64,000 bases of DNA, taken from NCBI GenBank assembly GCA_947166105.1, contig CAMVCZ010000004.1, forward strand, positions 62,001-126,000, in the 5' to 3' direction. The translations under genes and the position numbers were made by a program. This document shows positions 19,125 through 26,549 of the stretch, piece after piece. This DNA comes from an uncultured Bacteroidales bacterium. GTDB lineage: Bacteria; Bacteroidota; Bacteroidia; Bacteroidales; F082. The first letter of the stretch is position 1. Each line of letters starts with the position of its first letter. The notes beneath the pieces were generated by a model that ran no database searches, had not been told where the DNA came from, and saw only the letters and a program-made list of their open reading frames with translations.

Positions 19125-19236
19125 GATTATCTGCTGCTAACCCGATTTTTTAAGGACTTAGCAGCAGATAATCTGCAAAAAATGCACGATAACCTGCTGC
19201 TAAGTCGATTTTTTAGGGACTTAACAGCAGATTATC
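19125..19236. repeat. Double-hairpin repeat, copy 1 (downstream of ATPase)
   Basis: Two adjacent palindromes. The first is a perfect 16-bp inverted repeat (GATTATCTGCTGCTAA at 19125-19140 with its complement at 19158-19173). The second has 19-bp arms with two mismatches (19188-19206 and 19218-19236). They are separated by TGCAAAAAATGCAC. The same arrangement in the same orientation lies at 20706-20818. The stop codon of the ATPase gene (19232-19234) lies inside the last arm. Confidence 0.9.
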
Positions 19237-20656
19237 GGTATTCTTTGAACAAATCGTCCATTTTCACTTCGGATTGGATGTTGTTCCAATAGGCATTGTG
19301 GGCCACGCCGTAAGTGGTAATCATTGTGGTATGAATGGCCTTGCGGGTCTTTGTGACTTGCTGGAACACGGATTGGCGTCTTCTGAGGTTCTTATCTTCT
19401 TCGTTGTCAATTTGATAGGTGTCGTTTGAGAACTTCATTTCGCAAAGGTTGATGACACCATCGTTGCGGTCGATGAGGAGGTCGATTTGTGCACCGTCGT
19501 GTTCCTTGGTGGCTTCGGTGTGCCACGATTGCGCCGTGCTGACCACGCCACCAATGCCCAAAGCCTCTTTGATTTGCGGCAAATGCCATAGGCAGACACG
19601 CTCGAAAGCCAAGCCTGCCCAAGTGGAGTGGAGTTGCGAGGATAAGTTATTGGACCAGAAGTGGTTGTCTTTCTTTATGTTGCTTGTGAGGTAGCGGAAA
19701 TAAAACAACGTGAAGTTGTCCATCAGTTGGTAAATCGCGTCGCGTTGCTTCTTGCCGAGGATTTGGTATTTTCTGATGAAGTTGCATTGCTCCAGTTCCT
19801 CAAGGGTGCGGATGAAGACGGCGTTGTCGTCGAGGCCGGTGCTTTCGAGGAGTTCCTTGCGGGTCATCCCGGCTTTTTTGGTCGCCAAGGCGGTGACAAT
19901 GCTGATGTAGGGCGTGGGCTTTTTGAACAACGAGTCGTACAAAGCCTCAAATTCGTGGGAGAGGCGACCGTTTTCGCTGAAAAACAGGCGGTCGATGTTT
20001 TGGGCAAGGCTCTCGCCGCGCCGCAAGAGGCTCCAATAATACGGGATGCCGCCCAATATCATATAGGCTTCGGTGAGGTCTTTGCGCGTCAAGCTGATTT
20101 GCAGCGATTGGGCGTATTGCTCACATTCGCCGAGGCAGAAAGGCCGCAGGTAGATTTGGTCGGTCAGGCGGTTGTGCAGCCCGCCGTGGTCGCGGATGAT
20201 TTTCTTGATGATCCACGAGGTGGCGCTGCCGCAAACGATGAGGACGATGTCGTTGCGCATATTGGCCCAGCCGTTCCAAAAATGCTCCAATGCACTGACA
20301 AACTGCGATTTGGGTGTGTCCATCCAAGGAAGTTCGTCCAAGAAAACCACTTTTTTCCTGTCGGGCGATTGCTCCAAAACCGCTTCAAGGAGGTGGAAAG
20401 CCTCAAACCAAGTGCGCGGCATCTTGCAGCGTTTCAGTCCGGCGCGCCGCAGCGACTCACGAAACTCGGTCAGTTGTTCCTTTTTGTCGGCGTTGGCCAC
20501 GCCCGTGTGGTAAAACGCGAAATGGTTCTCGAAGGTCTCTTTGATGAGGTAGGTCTTGCCCACGCGCCGCCGCCCGTAAACGGCGCAGAATTGCGATTCG
20601 TCTTTCTCCAACAGTTCAAGGAGTTCTCTTCTTTCTTCTTTGCGTCCAATCAGCAT
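19232..20656 (-). CDS. P-loop ATPase with C-terminal nuclease-like domain (ATPase_2/DUF234 type)
   Basis: 474 residues. The N-terminal AAA-type module has Walker A GRRRVGKTYLI (about 29-39), Walker B KKVVFLDELPWMD (about 99-111) and a sensor-like LIVCGSATSW. A winged-helix-like middle follows (TRKELLESTGLDDNAVFIRTLEELE in part). The C-terminus carries GAQIDLLIDRNDGVINLCEMKF, a D...ExK arrangement like the PD-(D/E)XK fold of DUF234/DUF4143 proteins. The biological role of this family is not established. The gene is flanked on both sides by copies of the same double-hairpin repeat and sits between two plus-strand genes, opposite in direction, which suggests insertion as a unit. Confidence 0.82.
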   Translation of the reverse strand: MLIGRKEERRELLELLEKDESQFCAVYGRRRVGKTYLIKETFENHFAFYHTGVANADKKEQLTEFRESLRRAGLKRCKMPRTWFEAFHLLEAVLEQSPDRKKVVFLDELPWMDTPKSQFVSALEHFWNGWANMRNDIVLIVCGSATSWIIKKIIRDHGGLHNRLTDQIYLRPFCLGECEQYAQSLQISLTRKDLTEAYMILGGIPYYWSLLRRGESLAQNIDRLFFSENGRLSHEFEALYDSLFKKPTPYISIVTALATKKAGMTRKELLESTGLDDNAVFIRTLEELEQCNFIRKYQILGKKQRDAIYQLMDNFTLFYFRYLTSNIKKDNHFWSNNLSSQLHSTWAGLAFERVCLWHLPQIKEALGIGGVVSTAQSWHTEATKEHDGAQIDLLIDRNDGVINLCEMKFSNDTYQIDNEEDKNLRRRQSVFQQVTKTRKAIHTTMITTYGVAHNAYWNNIQSEVKMDDLFKEYR

Positions 20657-20705
20657 AAGGATGTCGTTTTTTCGTTCAATGTTGCAAAGAAACGAAATTA
20701 TTTCG

Positions 20706-20818
20706 GATTATCTGCTGCTAAGTCGATTTTTTTTTGCACTTAACAGCATATAATCTGCAAAAAATGTGAGATAACCTGCTGTTAAGTCAATTTTTTGAGG
20801 ACTTAGCAGCAGATTATC
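20706..20818. repeat. Double-hairpin repeat, copy 2 (upstream of ATPase)
   Basis: The first palindrome has arms at 20706-20724 and 20738-20755, the second at 20770-20788 and 20800-20818, with linker TGCAAAAAATGTGA. It aligns end to end with copy 1 at 19125-19236, including the T-rich loops CGATTTTTT. It lies between the start of the ATPase gene and the promoter of the divergent plus-strand gene. Confidence 0.9.
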
Positions 20819-20826
20819 TTTGTTTT

Positions 20827-20859
20827 TTTGCGAAAAATAGGAAGATTTGTCTATTTTTG
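20827..20859 (+). promoter_or_regulatory. Promoter of UDG-like gene
   Basis: TTTG at 20827-20830, 21-nt spacer, TATTTTTG at 20852-20859. It starts 9 nt after the double-hairpin repeat and overlaps an upstream in-frame ATG (20847), so translation must begin at 20877. Confidence 0.75.
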
Positions 20860-20876
20860 CCGTCAAAACAAAGCCG

Positions 20877-22538
20877 ATGTTCTTCCAACCACGCATAGGG
20901 CTGCATTATCAAGAGGGCTTCAAGGGCTACCGAACCCTCGTCTTGGGCGTGAAGCACCATTGTACGCACAAGCGATGCCCACACTACGACGATTGTGTAA
21001 TACACAGGAATTGTGCGAGTTATAACGAGGTTTGTCCAGCCTATGGCGACCGTCACGACTTGCGCCTTTCGCAAAGTAACCAAATTGAAATCGACGCTTT
21101 TTTGGAGGAATACGACCGCTATCCGACTTATTCCTACTTCACCAAATTGATGTTGGGTAAGACCGACGACTGCACCGAAGCCGAAAAAACAGCCTTTTGG
21201 GAACAGGTGGCTTTTGCCAACTATTTGCAGTATTTTCGTCCATCGCCACAAGTGCCTGAATACGAGGAGGAAGAGTTGACCTATCGCGCCGAGGATTGGG
21301 AGGCGTTCCAAGAATTATTGGAGAACGTGAAACCTGAAGTGCTGTTGGTGTGGAATGCAGCCTTGAAAACGTTGTTGGAAAAGAAAATAGCCGATGGCGC
21401 AATCAAAGGTTTGACCCATTTCGATGATTTCCGTTCCGAAACTTTGACCGTCAACCGCTATTTATATAAGGTGCAGCCAAAGAAATCGCCGAATGAATTG
21501 TTTGACGACTTCCGATTGGCTTTTTGCCCTGATGATGAGGCCAAGGCCGCCCGACTTATGCTCAATGCCTTGCAGAAGGCGCGATTCCGCCAGTTTGTTC
21601 CGTCCGAAGACTTGAAGCTGACATCCGAAATGGTGGAAGCTGCCCAACCTAACATTTGGGATAACGAATTAATGTCATTCCTAATAGGAAAGCTGCCTGC
21701 AAAACAGGATTTAAACAAGTTGGTAGGTGCTTTTGAACCCCAACTGAAAGAACTGGCCAAGGACTTCCGGTGCGCATCTTCATTCCCTCTGGAAATTGCT
21801 GACACCAAGGCCATTGATGTGGGTGGTGAACTATCAGAATTGTCGTGGTTCGATTTGGGCAAAGTTGGCTCTTTTGATGACACCGATGTTGCCATTCTTT
21901 ATCTTACTGATGCCAATGATACTTTGAAAACGAGCCATAAGGCTTTGGCTGACAATAAACTATGTCGCGTTTTGCTGTTGCTGGATGTAAAAGACAGTGA
22001 TAAACTCCTGTTGGATGTGGTTGGCTGCCCGAATTTAAGTTCCATTGTAGAAAAAGGGCAGGCTTTGCTGGTTGAGTTTGATGGTGAGGTCCACGAAAAG
22101 GTTGGCCTTGAACACGGGAAAGAAAAGACCTACCTTCGTTGCAAGAATCTCGCGAAAGGACAGTCGCTGCGTCCATCGGAATATTTATCGGCAAAGATGT
22201 CGAAAACGGAACTGAACAATTTGGTTTACAGTGTTTTCAAAGATTCAACTTGTGTGATTGCCACTGCCAAGGGCGAGCGTGATTTGGTGCAGTTATTGGA
22301 GGGACTGTTAGATAGGGATTTTGTCTGTAGGCAAGGCAAGCGTTTGAAGGCTGTCAAAGGCAAGGCGGGTCAACTGCTTTTCTATGGCTTGCATCGTTCT
22401 GGGCTTTCGTGGAATGATTTGGGACGACTTTTTGCCGATGATAATTTGGCCAAAAACGCCAACCGTAAAAAGGTTGCCCAACAGCTTGAATCCCCATTGC
22501 CAGCGGCCAGATATTACCGCGATTTGTTTGGCTTTTGA
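20877..22538 (+). CDS. Uracil-DNA-glycosylase-like protein with unassigned C-terminal region
   Basis: 553 residues from ATG 20877. The first 170 residues resemble the UDG-like superfamily proteins of Bacteroidetes: FFQPRIGLHYQEGFKGYRTL-like opening, LVLGVKHHC, FWEQVAFANYLQYF and VKPEVLLVWNAALKTLL. The UDG catalytic Asp of motif 1 (GQDPY) is not obvious; LGVKHHC takes its place. Cysteines at HHCTHKRCPHYDDC, HRNC and NEVC could bind a metal or Fe-S cluster. The remaining 380 residues show no family I recognise; the C-terminal 110 residues are basic and may bind nucleic acid. The promoter is clear, and the gene is probably monocistronic. Confidence 0.6.
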   Translation: MFFQPRIGLHYQEGFKGYRTLVLGVKHHCTHKRCPHYDDCVIHRNCASYNEVCPAYGDRHDLRLSQSNQIEIDAFLEEYDRYPTYSYFTKLMLGKTDDCTEAEKTAFWEQVAFANYLQYFRPSPQVPEYEEEELTYRAEDWEAFQELLENVKPEVLLVWNAALKTLLEKKIADGAIKGLTHFDDFRSETLTVNRYLYKVQPKKSPNELFDDFRLAFCPDDEAKAARLMLNALQKARFRQFVPSEDLKLTSEMVEAAQPNIWDNELMSFLIGKLPAKQDLNKLVGAFEPQLKELAKDFRCASSFPLEIADTKAIDVGGELSELSWFDLGKVGSFDDTDVAILYLTDANDTLKTSHKALADNKLCRVLLLLDVKDSDKLLLDVVGCPNLSSIVEKGQALLVEFDGEVHEKVGLEHGKEKTYLRCKNLAKGQSLRPSEYLSAKMSKTELNNLVYSVFKDSTCVIATAKGERDLVQLLEGLLDRDFVCRQGKRLKAVKGKAGQLLFYGLHRSGLSWNDLGRLFADDNLAKNANRKKVAQQLESPLPAARYYRDLFGF

Positions 22539-22633
22539 GGCTTCTTTACGATTATTTACGATTTCAAACTGTTGTATACCAGTGGTTTTTGTGTCCTTTT
22601 CTATTCCAAATGAGATGAATGGAAACAATTGTT

Positions 22634-22641
22634 TACTTTTG
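22634..22641 (+). promoter_or_regulatory. -7 box of zinc-ribbon lipoprotein gene
   Basis: TACTTTTG about 40 nt before the ATG at 22681. No good -33 box is seen. Confidence 0.4.
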
Positions 22642-22680
22642 CAGGAAAGTAAATCAAAGTTCAATCAAAACGGTAAAAAG

Positions 22681-23301
22681 ATGAAGAAACTTGGCAAAAT
22701 TTTGATGCTTGCAATGGCTTTAGTGTTAATTGCATCCTGTGGACAGGGTGCTGGCAAATCTGGGGAGCAAACCACTCCTGACCCCGACAAACTGATGGAC
22801 GAATTGTTGGTCGCTGGAAGAGCTGGCGATTGGCAAAAGGTTCTTGAGCTTGACGAGAAGATCAATGAACAAAAGATGACCACGAAACAGGCTTTTCGCT
22901 TTTTCAACGAAATACAGCCAAAGTACACTGCTTTGGGTTATGAAGGCGGGGAGCAGGGAGATTGGTGGGATGAAAACGGCACTATGTATGAGGAACAGGA
23001 TGTCGTTGTGGAGCAACCACAGCCGACCTATTCCCAACCTCAAAAAACTTACCATGAACCTGAATATCTATACTATTGCAAGTTCTGCCGTACTTTGGTG
23101 AGAGCCACGGAATGGACCAAACCTGGCCCCAATTCAGGCCGTTGCACACAAGGCTACCATGGATGGATGAAGGTATGTGAATACGGCACCCAACATGGAT
23201 TCCGATGCTCGAAATGTGGTCTTGAGGTGACTACCAATTCCAGACCTTATCAGGGCAACAGTTGCACTCAGGGTGAGCACCAATGGAAACAACTCTATTA
23301 A
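22681..23301 (+). CDS. Lipoprotein with two zinc-ribbon-like repeats
   Basis: 206 residues from ATG 22681 (MKKLGKILMLAMAL). The lipobox is LIASC with Cys20. A helical region (residues about 35-80) and a Pro/Gln/Tyr-rich linker (EQPQPTYSQPQKTYHEPEY) are followed by two tandem modules, each with CxxC then CTQGxH and Trp: CKFC...CTQGYHGW and CSKC...CTQGEHQW. The duplication is visible by eye. Such paired Cys/His sets usually bind zinc, here in an exported protein, which is uncommon. I do not recognise the family. It may or may not be linked to the vWA gene 357 nt downstream. Confidence 0.68.
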   Translation: MKKLGKILMLAMALVLIASCGQGAGKSGEQTTPDPDKLMDELLVAGRAGDWQKVLELDEKINEQKMTTKQAFRFFNEIQPKYTALGYEGGEQGDWWDENGTMYEEQDVVVEQPQPTYSQPQKTYHEPEYLYYCKFCRTLVRATEWTKPGPNSGRCTQGYHGWMKVCEYGTQHGFRCSKCGLEVTTNSRPYQGNSCTQGEHQWKQLY

Positions 23302-23658
23302 ATCGGTTAAATTGGTGATAGAAAAAGCAGTCCACAAAAAATGTCTGAGCGTTGTGCGTATTTGATAAATCCATATATTTGCAGCGTTGCTTTTGCGACA
23401 GACATAGAGAAGATCGTTTTTCTGACGTTCTTGCTGATTCGGCGAATCTGGTAAATTTCAAGAATCAGGGCATGAGTTTCAGGAAGGCGGTTCAACCCAT
23501 AGGGCGTGGACTGCTTTTCTCTTATCCTCTGATTAAGGTTTACCAGAGCCTGCCGAACGGGATGAAAGATGATGGGACACGCTCTTTTATGTTGGGTCGC
23601 TGGTGCGATAGGGGATGCCGAAAAACTTGGAGAGTAGGCAAATGAAAACACAATCAAT
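23302..23658 (+). other. 357-bp gap with promoter and long possible RNA leader
   Basis: A promoter-like GTTG-N19-TATATTTG lies at 23351-23381. Transcription from near 23388 would leave about 270 nt of untranslated RNA before the vWA start at 23659. A 97-codon frame (23352-23645) spans this region but its ATG overlaps the promoter and it has no coding character, so I leave it out. The leader is richer in GC than the gene it precedes. I do not recognise an RNA family. Confidence 0.4.
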
Positions 23659-24642
23659 ATGGATATGATAATAAAGATTACTAAATTTGTGATAGCCATC
23701 TTTCTTGTTTCTTTGTTTCAAGATACATATTCTCAAACGATTACCTCTGAAAAGCGGATTTATTTGTTGGATGTTACAAAATCAATGATTGGGCGAGGTT
23801 CTGTAAATACACCTAATATTTTTGAAGATGTAAAACACAGCCTTCAAGAAGCGATTGATGAGATTGCTGATTCCAAAACTGAGATTGTGATTGTTCCGTT
23901 TACAGACAAGCCTTTTCAAGATGTAATACAAGGTACTATCGCCAATAAAGATTCGTTGATTTATCAAATAGGCAGATTGGATGTGAGATCGGGCAACACT
24001 AATGTTGCGGATGCTTGGTCGAGAGGAATGGATTATTTGGATTCAACAAAAGTGAATTACATGTTCCTTCTTACGGACGGGTTGCATAATACGGGCCCTA
24101 ATAAAGAGGTGCTTTATGAAAGATTACGGGATTGGGATACTATCTGCAAAGGAAAATATTTCTTCTCGTTTTATGTGATGCTGACGAGTAATGCCGTGGA
24201 ACAGGAAATTAGGCAGATTACAAAAGATACCAGACAAATGTGGAGTATTGAATCTTTGAATATTAATGCAGCGCTCATAAAAACCAACTTTGTGCAGCGA
24301 TTCAATATTTTCGAGGATAAAACTATTGGGGTGACCTTCTCTTCAAATAATCCTAAGGTGTTTTTGGACGATTTGGATGTGCAATTTGTTTTGGAGGATA
24401 ATCCGTTCTATACGATTTCACCAACGAGACAAAACAAGGAAAACGCAAAAGTTTATGAGTTTGATGTAACCGAACAGATAAAAAAGATAGATATTCCTGT
24501 TGACGTGATGTTGAAAATCAAGGTGAATCATAATGAAGAAAAATATCCGCTTGTTTTCTTTACTCCCAATGAGTTGGAATTTAAAATTATTAATCGAGGA
24601 GTCCGTAGGATGACTTTAAAAGTTGTTGATGATGAAAAGTAA
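23659..24642 (+). CDS. Exported von Willebrand factor A domain protein
   Basis: 327 residues (start 23659, or 23665 at MIIKITK). A signal peptide ends near DTYSQ. The vWA fold follows immediately: a MIDAS-like LLDVTKSMIG (Asp38, Thr40, Ser42, that is DxTxS instead of DxSxS), a Thr in SGNTNVADAW, and LTDGLHN for the third metal-binding loop. Residues about 215-327 look like a beta-sandwich. The gene is AT-rich compared with its neighbours and overlaps the next gene by 14 nt, so the two proteins are probably made together. It likely acts in the periplasm as a binding or sensing subunit for the nuclease-bearing protein. Confidence 0.78.
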   Translation: MDMIIKITKFVIAIFLVSLFQDTYSQTITSEKRIYLLDVTKSMIGRGSVNTPNIFEDVKHSLQEAIDEIADSKTEIVIVPFTDKPFQDVIQGTIANKDSLIYQIGRLDVRSGNTNVADAWSRGMDYLDSTKVNYMFLLTDGLHNTGPNKEVLYERLRDWDTICKGKYFFSFYVMLTSNAVEQEIRQITKDTRQMWSIESLNINAALIKTNFVQRFNIFEDKTIGVTFSSNNPKVFLDDLDVQFVLEDNPFYTISPTRQNKENAKVYEFDVTEQIKKIDIPVDVMLKIKVNHNEEKYPLVFFTPNELEFKIINRGVRRMTLKVVDDEK

Positions 24643-25831
24643 ACTATTGATTGTTTTATTTGGTGTCATTTTGCTGATGCCCTGTGTCTCCTGTAAGAAA
24701 GAAGAACCAACAATTATTTCAGTCGATTTTGGCGAGGGTAAATACAAGGAACCTTTTAGAGGTTTTTTGTCTTCCCATCCCCAATGGCTTGTTGCTACTT
24801 TGGATTGGCCGGTTCTTAGGAGTCTTAGGCCTGATACCTTGGTGCTGACAAAAACAATAGAACTTGAATTCAACGAGGACGCTGTTAGGTCAAATTCGGA
24901 GGCTGTTATCCAATTTGTTGATGATTCATGCAACAGATTAGAAGGCGTGAAAGTGTTTTGCAATGGTTTACCTATAGGGAAAGAAGGATTCAGAATAAAG
25001 GCATCCTTGGAACCACAACAGGTAAAGATTTCCTATAAAATCGACCCATTGAAGAAAACATGCTCTGAAACGGGCCTGTTTATTGTATCAGGCGTTGAGT
25101 TGGATGAAGTGAATAAAGTGAAATTGTATTCCGAGGCTCCCCAAAGCGTCGCCGATTGGACATTTTCTCAAAATATAGGTTGCCCTTGGCTGTTATGGTT
25201 AGTTTGGCTGATTATGGCTTTGATTATAATTGCGATTATAGTTTTAATTATAGTATTTTTAGTCAAAGGAATAGGAGCGATTATAAAAAATGTTTCTATG
25301 CCTAATCCTGCTCCAACTTCATTTGGCTCTAGAAATGGCAGTGGTTTACCTCTAAATAGACGAATTCCTAAGAATGAAGGACATTGGACTGGTGAACCAG
25401 GTAATTCAAAATGGATTCCCAACCCAAACCATCATCCTCATAAAGGTATTTATAGTAATATGAATGATAAAACATGGGAACAGATTCTTAAAGAGAACAA
25501 TATTGATGGAATTAATTTTAAAAATGGAGAACCTAATTTTGATAATTTAGCCAAATATGAAACGAATGTCGATTATAATAGCCTTTCTGATAAGATAAAA
25601 GAGCAATTGTTAAGCGAAAAGAGAGAGAGGTCAGGATTGCATGATTATGTGTATGATAAAATAGCGAGAGAACAAGGAATTACACGAGAGAGATTGATCG
25701 AAATCAAAGAAAAACTCAATTTGGTGCCACATGAAACTTCAGATGGTAGAGTTTTATTGGTTCCTAGAGAGATTCATGATAATATTATTCATGAAGGAGG
25801 AGTTGCATTGTTTCGAGCTTTGTTTTCATGA
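24629..25831 (+). CDS. Membrane-tethered protein with C-terminal HNH/EndoVII-type nuclease domain
   Basis: 400 residues from ATG 24629, inside the end of the vWA gene. An N-terminal lipoprotein-like signal (MPCVSC, Cys22) is followed by a periplasmic region of about 160 residues, then one strong membrane span at about 187-216 (WLIMALIIIAIIVLIIVFLV). The C-terminal 170 residues match the pattern of polymorphic-toxin nucleases that I recall: GHWTGEPGNSKW, then INFKNGEPNFD, and finally PHETSDGRVLLVPREIH...IIHEGG with His368, His383 and His388. This is an HNH/EndoVII-superfamily layout of the LHH/WHH kind. If the signal and span are both used, the nuclease would face the producer's own cytoplasm. 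The candidate partner or immunity protein is the next small gene. Confidence 0.72.
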   Translation: MMKSKLLIVLFGVILLMPCVSCKKEEPTIISVDFGEGKYKEPFRGFLSSHPQWLVATLDWPVLRSLRPDTLVLTKTIELEFNEDAVRSNSEAVIQFVDDSCNRLEGVKVFCNGLPIGKEGFRIKASLEPQQVKISYKIDPLKKTCSETGLFIVSGVELDEVNKVKLYSEAPQSVADWTFSQNIGCPWLLWLVWLIMALIIIAIIVLIIVFLVKGIGAIIKNVSMPNPAPTSFGSRNGSGLPLNRRIPKNEGHWTGEPGNSKWIPNPNHHPHKGIYSNMNDKTWEQILKENNIDGINFKNGEPNFDNLAKYETNVDYNSLSDKIKEQLLSEKRERSGLHDYVYDKIAREQGITRERLIEIKEKLNLVPHETSDGRVLLVPREIHDNIIHEGGVALFRALFS

Positions 25832-25927
25832 AATTGTTATATACAAGACATTTTGACATGATGCACAATTGGCATAAGAATTGTAAAATAGAACATAACT
25901 AAAGTTGTTATTATAAACATTAAAACT

Positions 25928-26137
25928 ATGAATAATTGTAAACATGCAGGAGAATTTGATTTGACTCTGAAAGTTTGCCGTTGTGATATTAATCATGTAA
26001 CAGATTTGGATGCTGAAGCGATTCGGACTTCATATATGAAACAGTTTGATGGAAGTCTTATATTTCATAGTCCGATATGTCTTTTCGAGTTAGAAAATAG
26101 CATAGAAATGTGTCCTCGTTATGAGACACAGTCCTGA
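25928..26137 (+). CDS. Small Cys-rich protein, candidate immunity or partner
   Basis: 69 residues, acidic, with Cys4-x-His6, Cys18-x-Cys20 and His24 near the N-terminus and two further Cys (SPICLFE and EMCPRYE). No signal peptide. It follows the nuclease gene by 96 nt and shares its AT-rich composition. Position suggests an immunity protein or a regulator, but there is no family recognition behind this. A metal-binding role is possible from the Cys/His spacing. Confidence 0.5.
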   Translation: MNNCKHAGEFDLTLKVCRCDINHVTDLDAEAIRTSYMKQFDGSLIFHSPICLFELENSIEMCPRYETQS

Positions 26138-26144
26138 GATTTAA

Positions 26145-26264
26145 ATGCATCCATTCTACAAGGGCGCGGTGGAAATCAAAGAGGCGTACATTCGCATCTA
26201 CGGCTTCGACTACAAGAAGGCGTGTTGCAGAAAAGACTATTTCACTCTTGAAGTCTTGGGATAA
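26145..26264 (+). CDS. Possible 39-residue small protein coupled to zinc-ribbon gene
   Basis: ATG 26145 opens MHPFYKGAVEIKEAYIRIYG and ends at TAA 26262-26264, which overlaps the next ATG as TAATG. The sequence contains CCRKDYF near its end. The overlap argues for translational coupling. Its length is small enough that a chance frame cannot be excluded. Confidence 0.35.
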   Translation: MHPFYKGAVEIKEAYIRIYGFDYKKACCRKDYFTLEVLG

Positions 26265-26446
26265 TGGGAAGCTTACACACCAAACCTTGCCCACGCTGCC
26301 AAACTGAAGTCAGCCTCTTCACCCTGCCCGAGGGCGCAATGACAGACCCCGCACCAACCAAAACGCGACTGTTTGTCGTCAAGCGTTGCCCCAAATGCGG
26401 CAAGAGGGTGTTGTTTTGGGTGGGAGGGAGAAAAATCGCAGAATGA
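26264..26446 (+). CDS. Small zinc-ribbon protein, copy 1
   Basis: 60 residues with CPRC near residue 9 and CPKCGKRVLFW near residue 42, the two knuckles of a zinc ribbon. There is no signal peptide, so it should be cytoplasmic. A damaged paralogue lies at 27726-27901, with the AbiE-type genes in between. The function is not known. The start overlaps the stop of the 39-codon frame. Confidence 0.6.
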   Translation: MGSLHTKPCPRCQTEVSLFTLPEGAMTDPAPTKTRLFVVKRCPKCGKRVLFWVGGRKIAE

Positions 26447-26481
26447 TTTTGAAAGATAGGCTTGAAAAGAATTGCCGAAGA

Positions 26482-26512
26482 TTTGTCATATCATCAAAAA
26501 GCTGTATTTTTG
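26482..26512 (+). promoter_or_regulatory. Promoter of AbiEi-like gene
   Basis: TTTG at 26482-26485, 19-nt spacer, TATTTTTG at 26505-26512, 37 nt before the ATG at 26550. This matches the Bacteroidetes consensus fully. Confidence 0.75.
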
Positions 26513-26549
26513 CACAAAACTTTGAACAAAAAAGGTGTTTTTTGCGAAT

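Noticed and set aside
19661-20743. 360-codon plus-strand frame over the ATPase
   Set aside because: Runs antisense through Walker A/B coding sequence and through a flanking repeat; no start signal.
19125-20818. Insertion sequence with transposase
   Set aside because: The enclosed gene is a P-loop ATPase without DDE, HUH or recombinase motifs; the flanks are direct, not terminal inverted, repeats.
23352-23645. 97-codon plus-strand frame
   Set aside because: Its ATG lies inside the -33/-7 promoter region and the sequence is rich in Arg/Cys without any domain; treated as leader.
24629-25831. Secreted contact-dependent or T6SS/T9SS effector
   Set aside because: No PAAR, RHS, VgrG or T9SS sorting domain; a central membrane span follows the signal sequence. 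Kept only as a less likely alternative.
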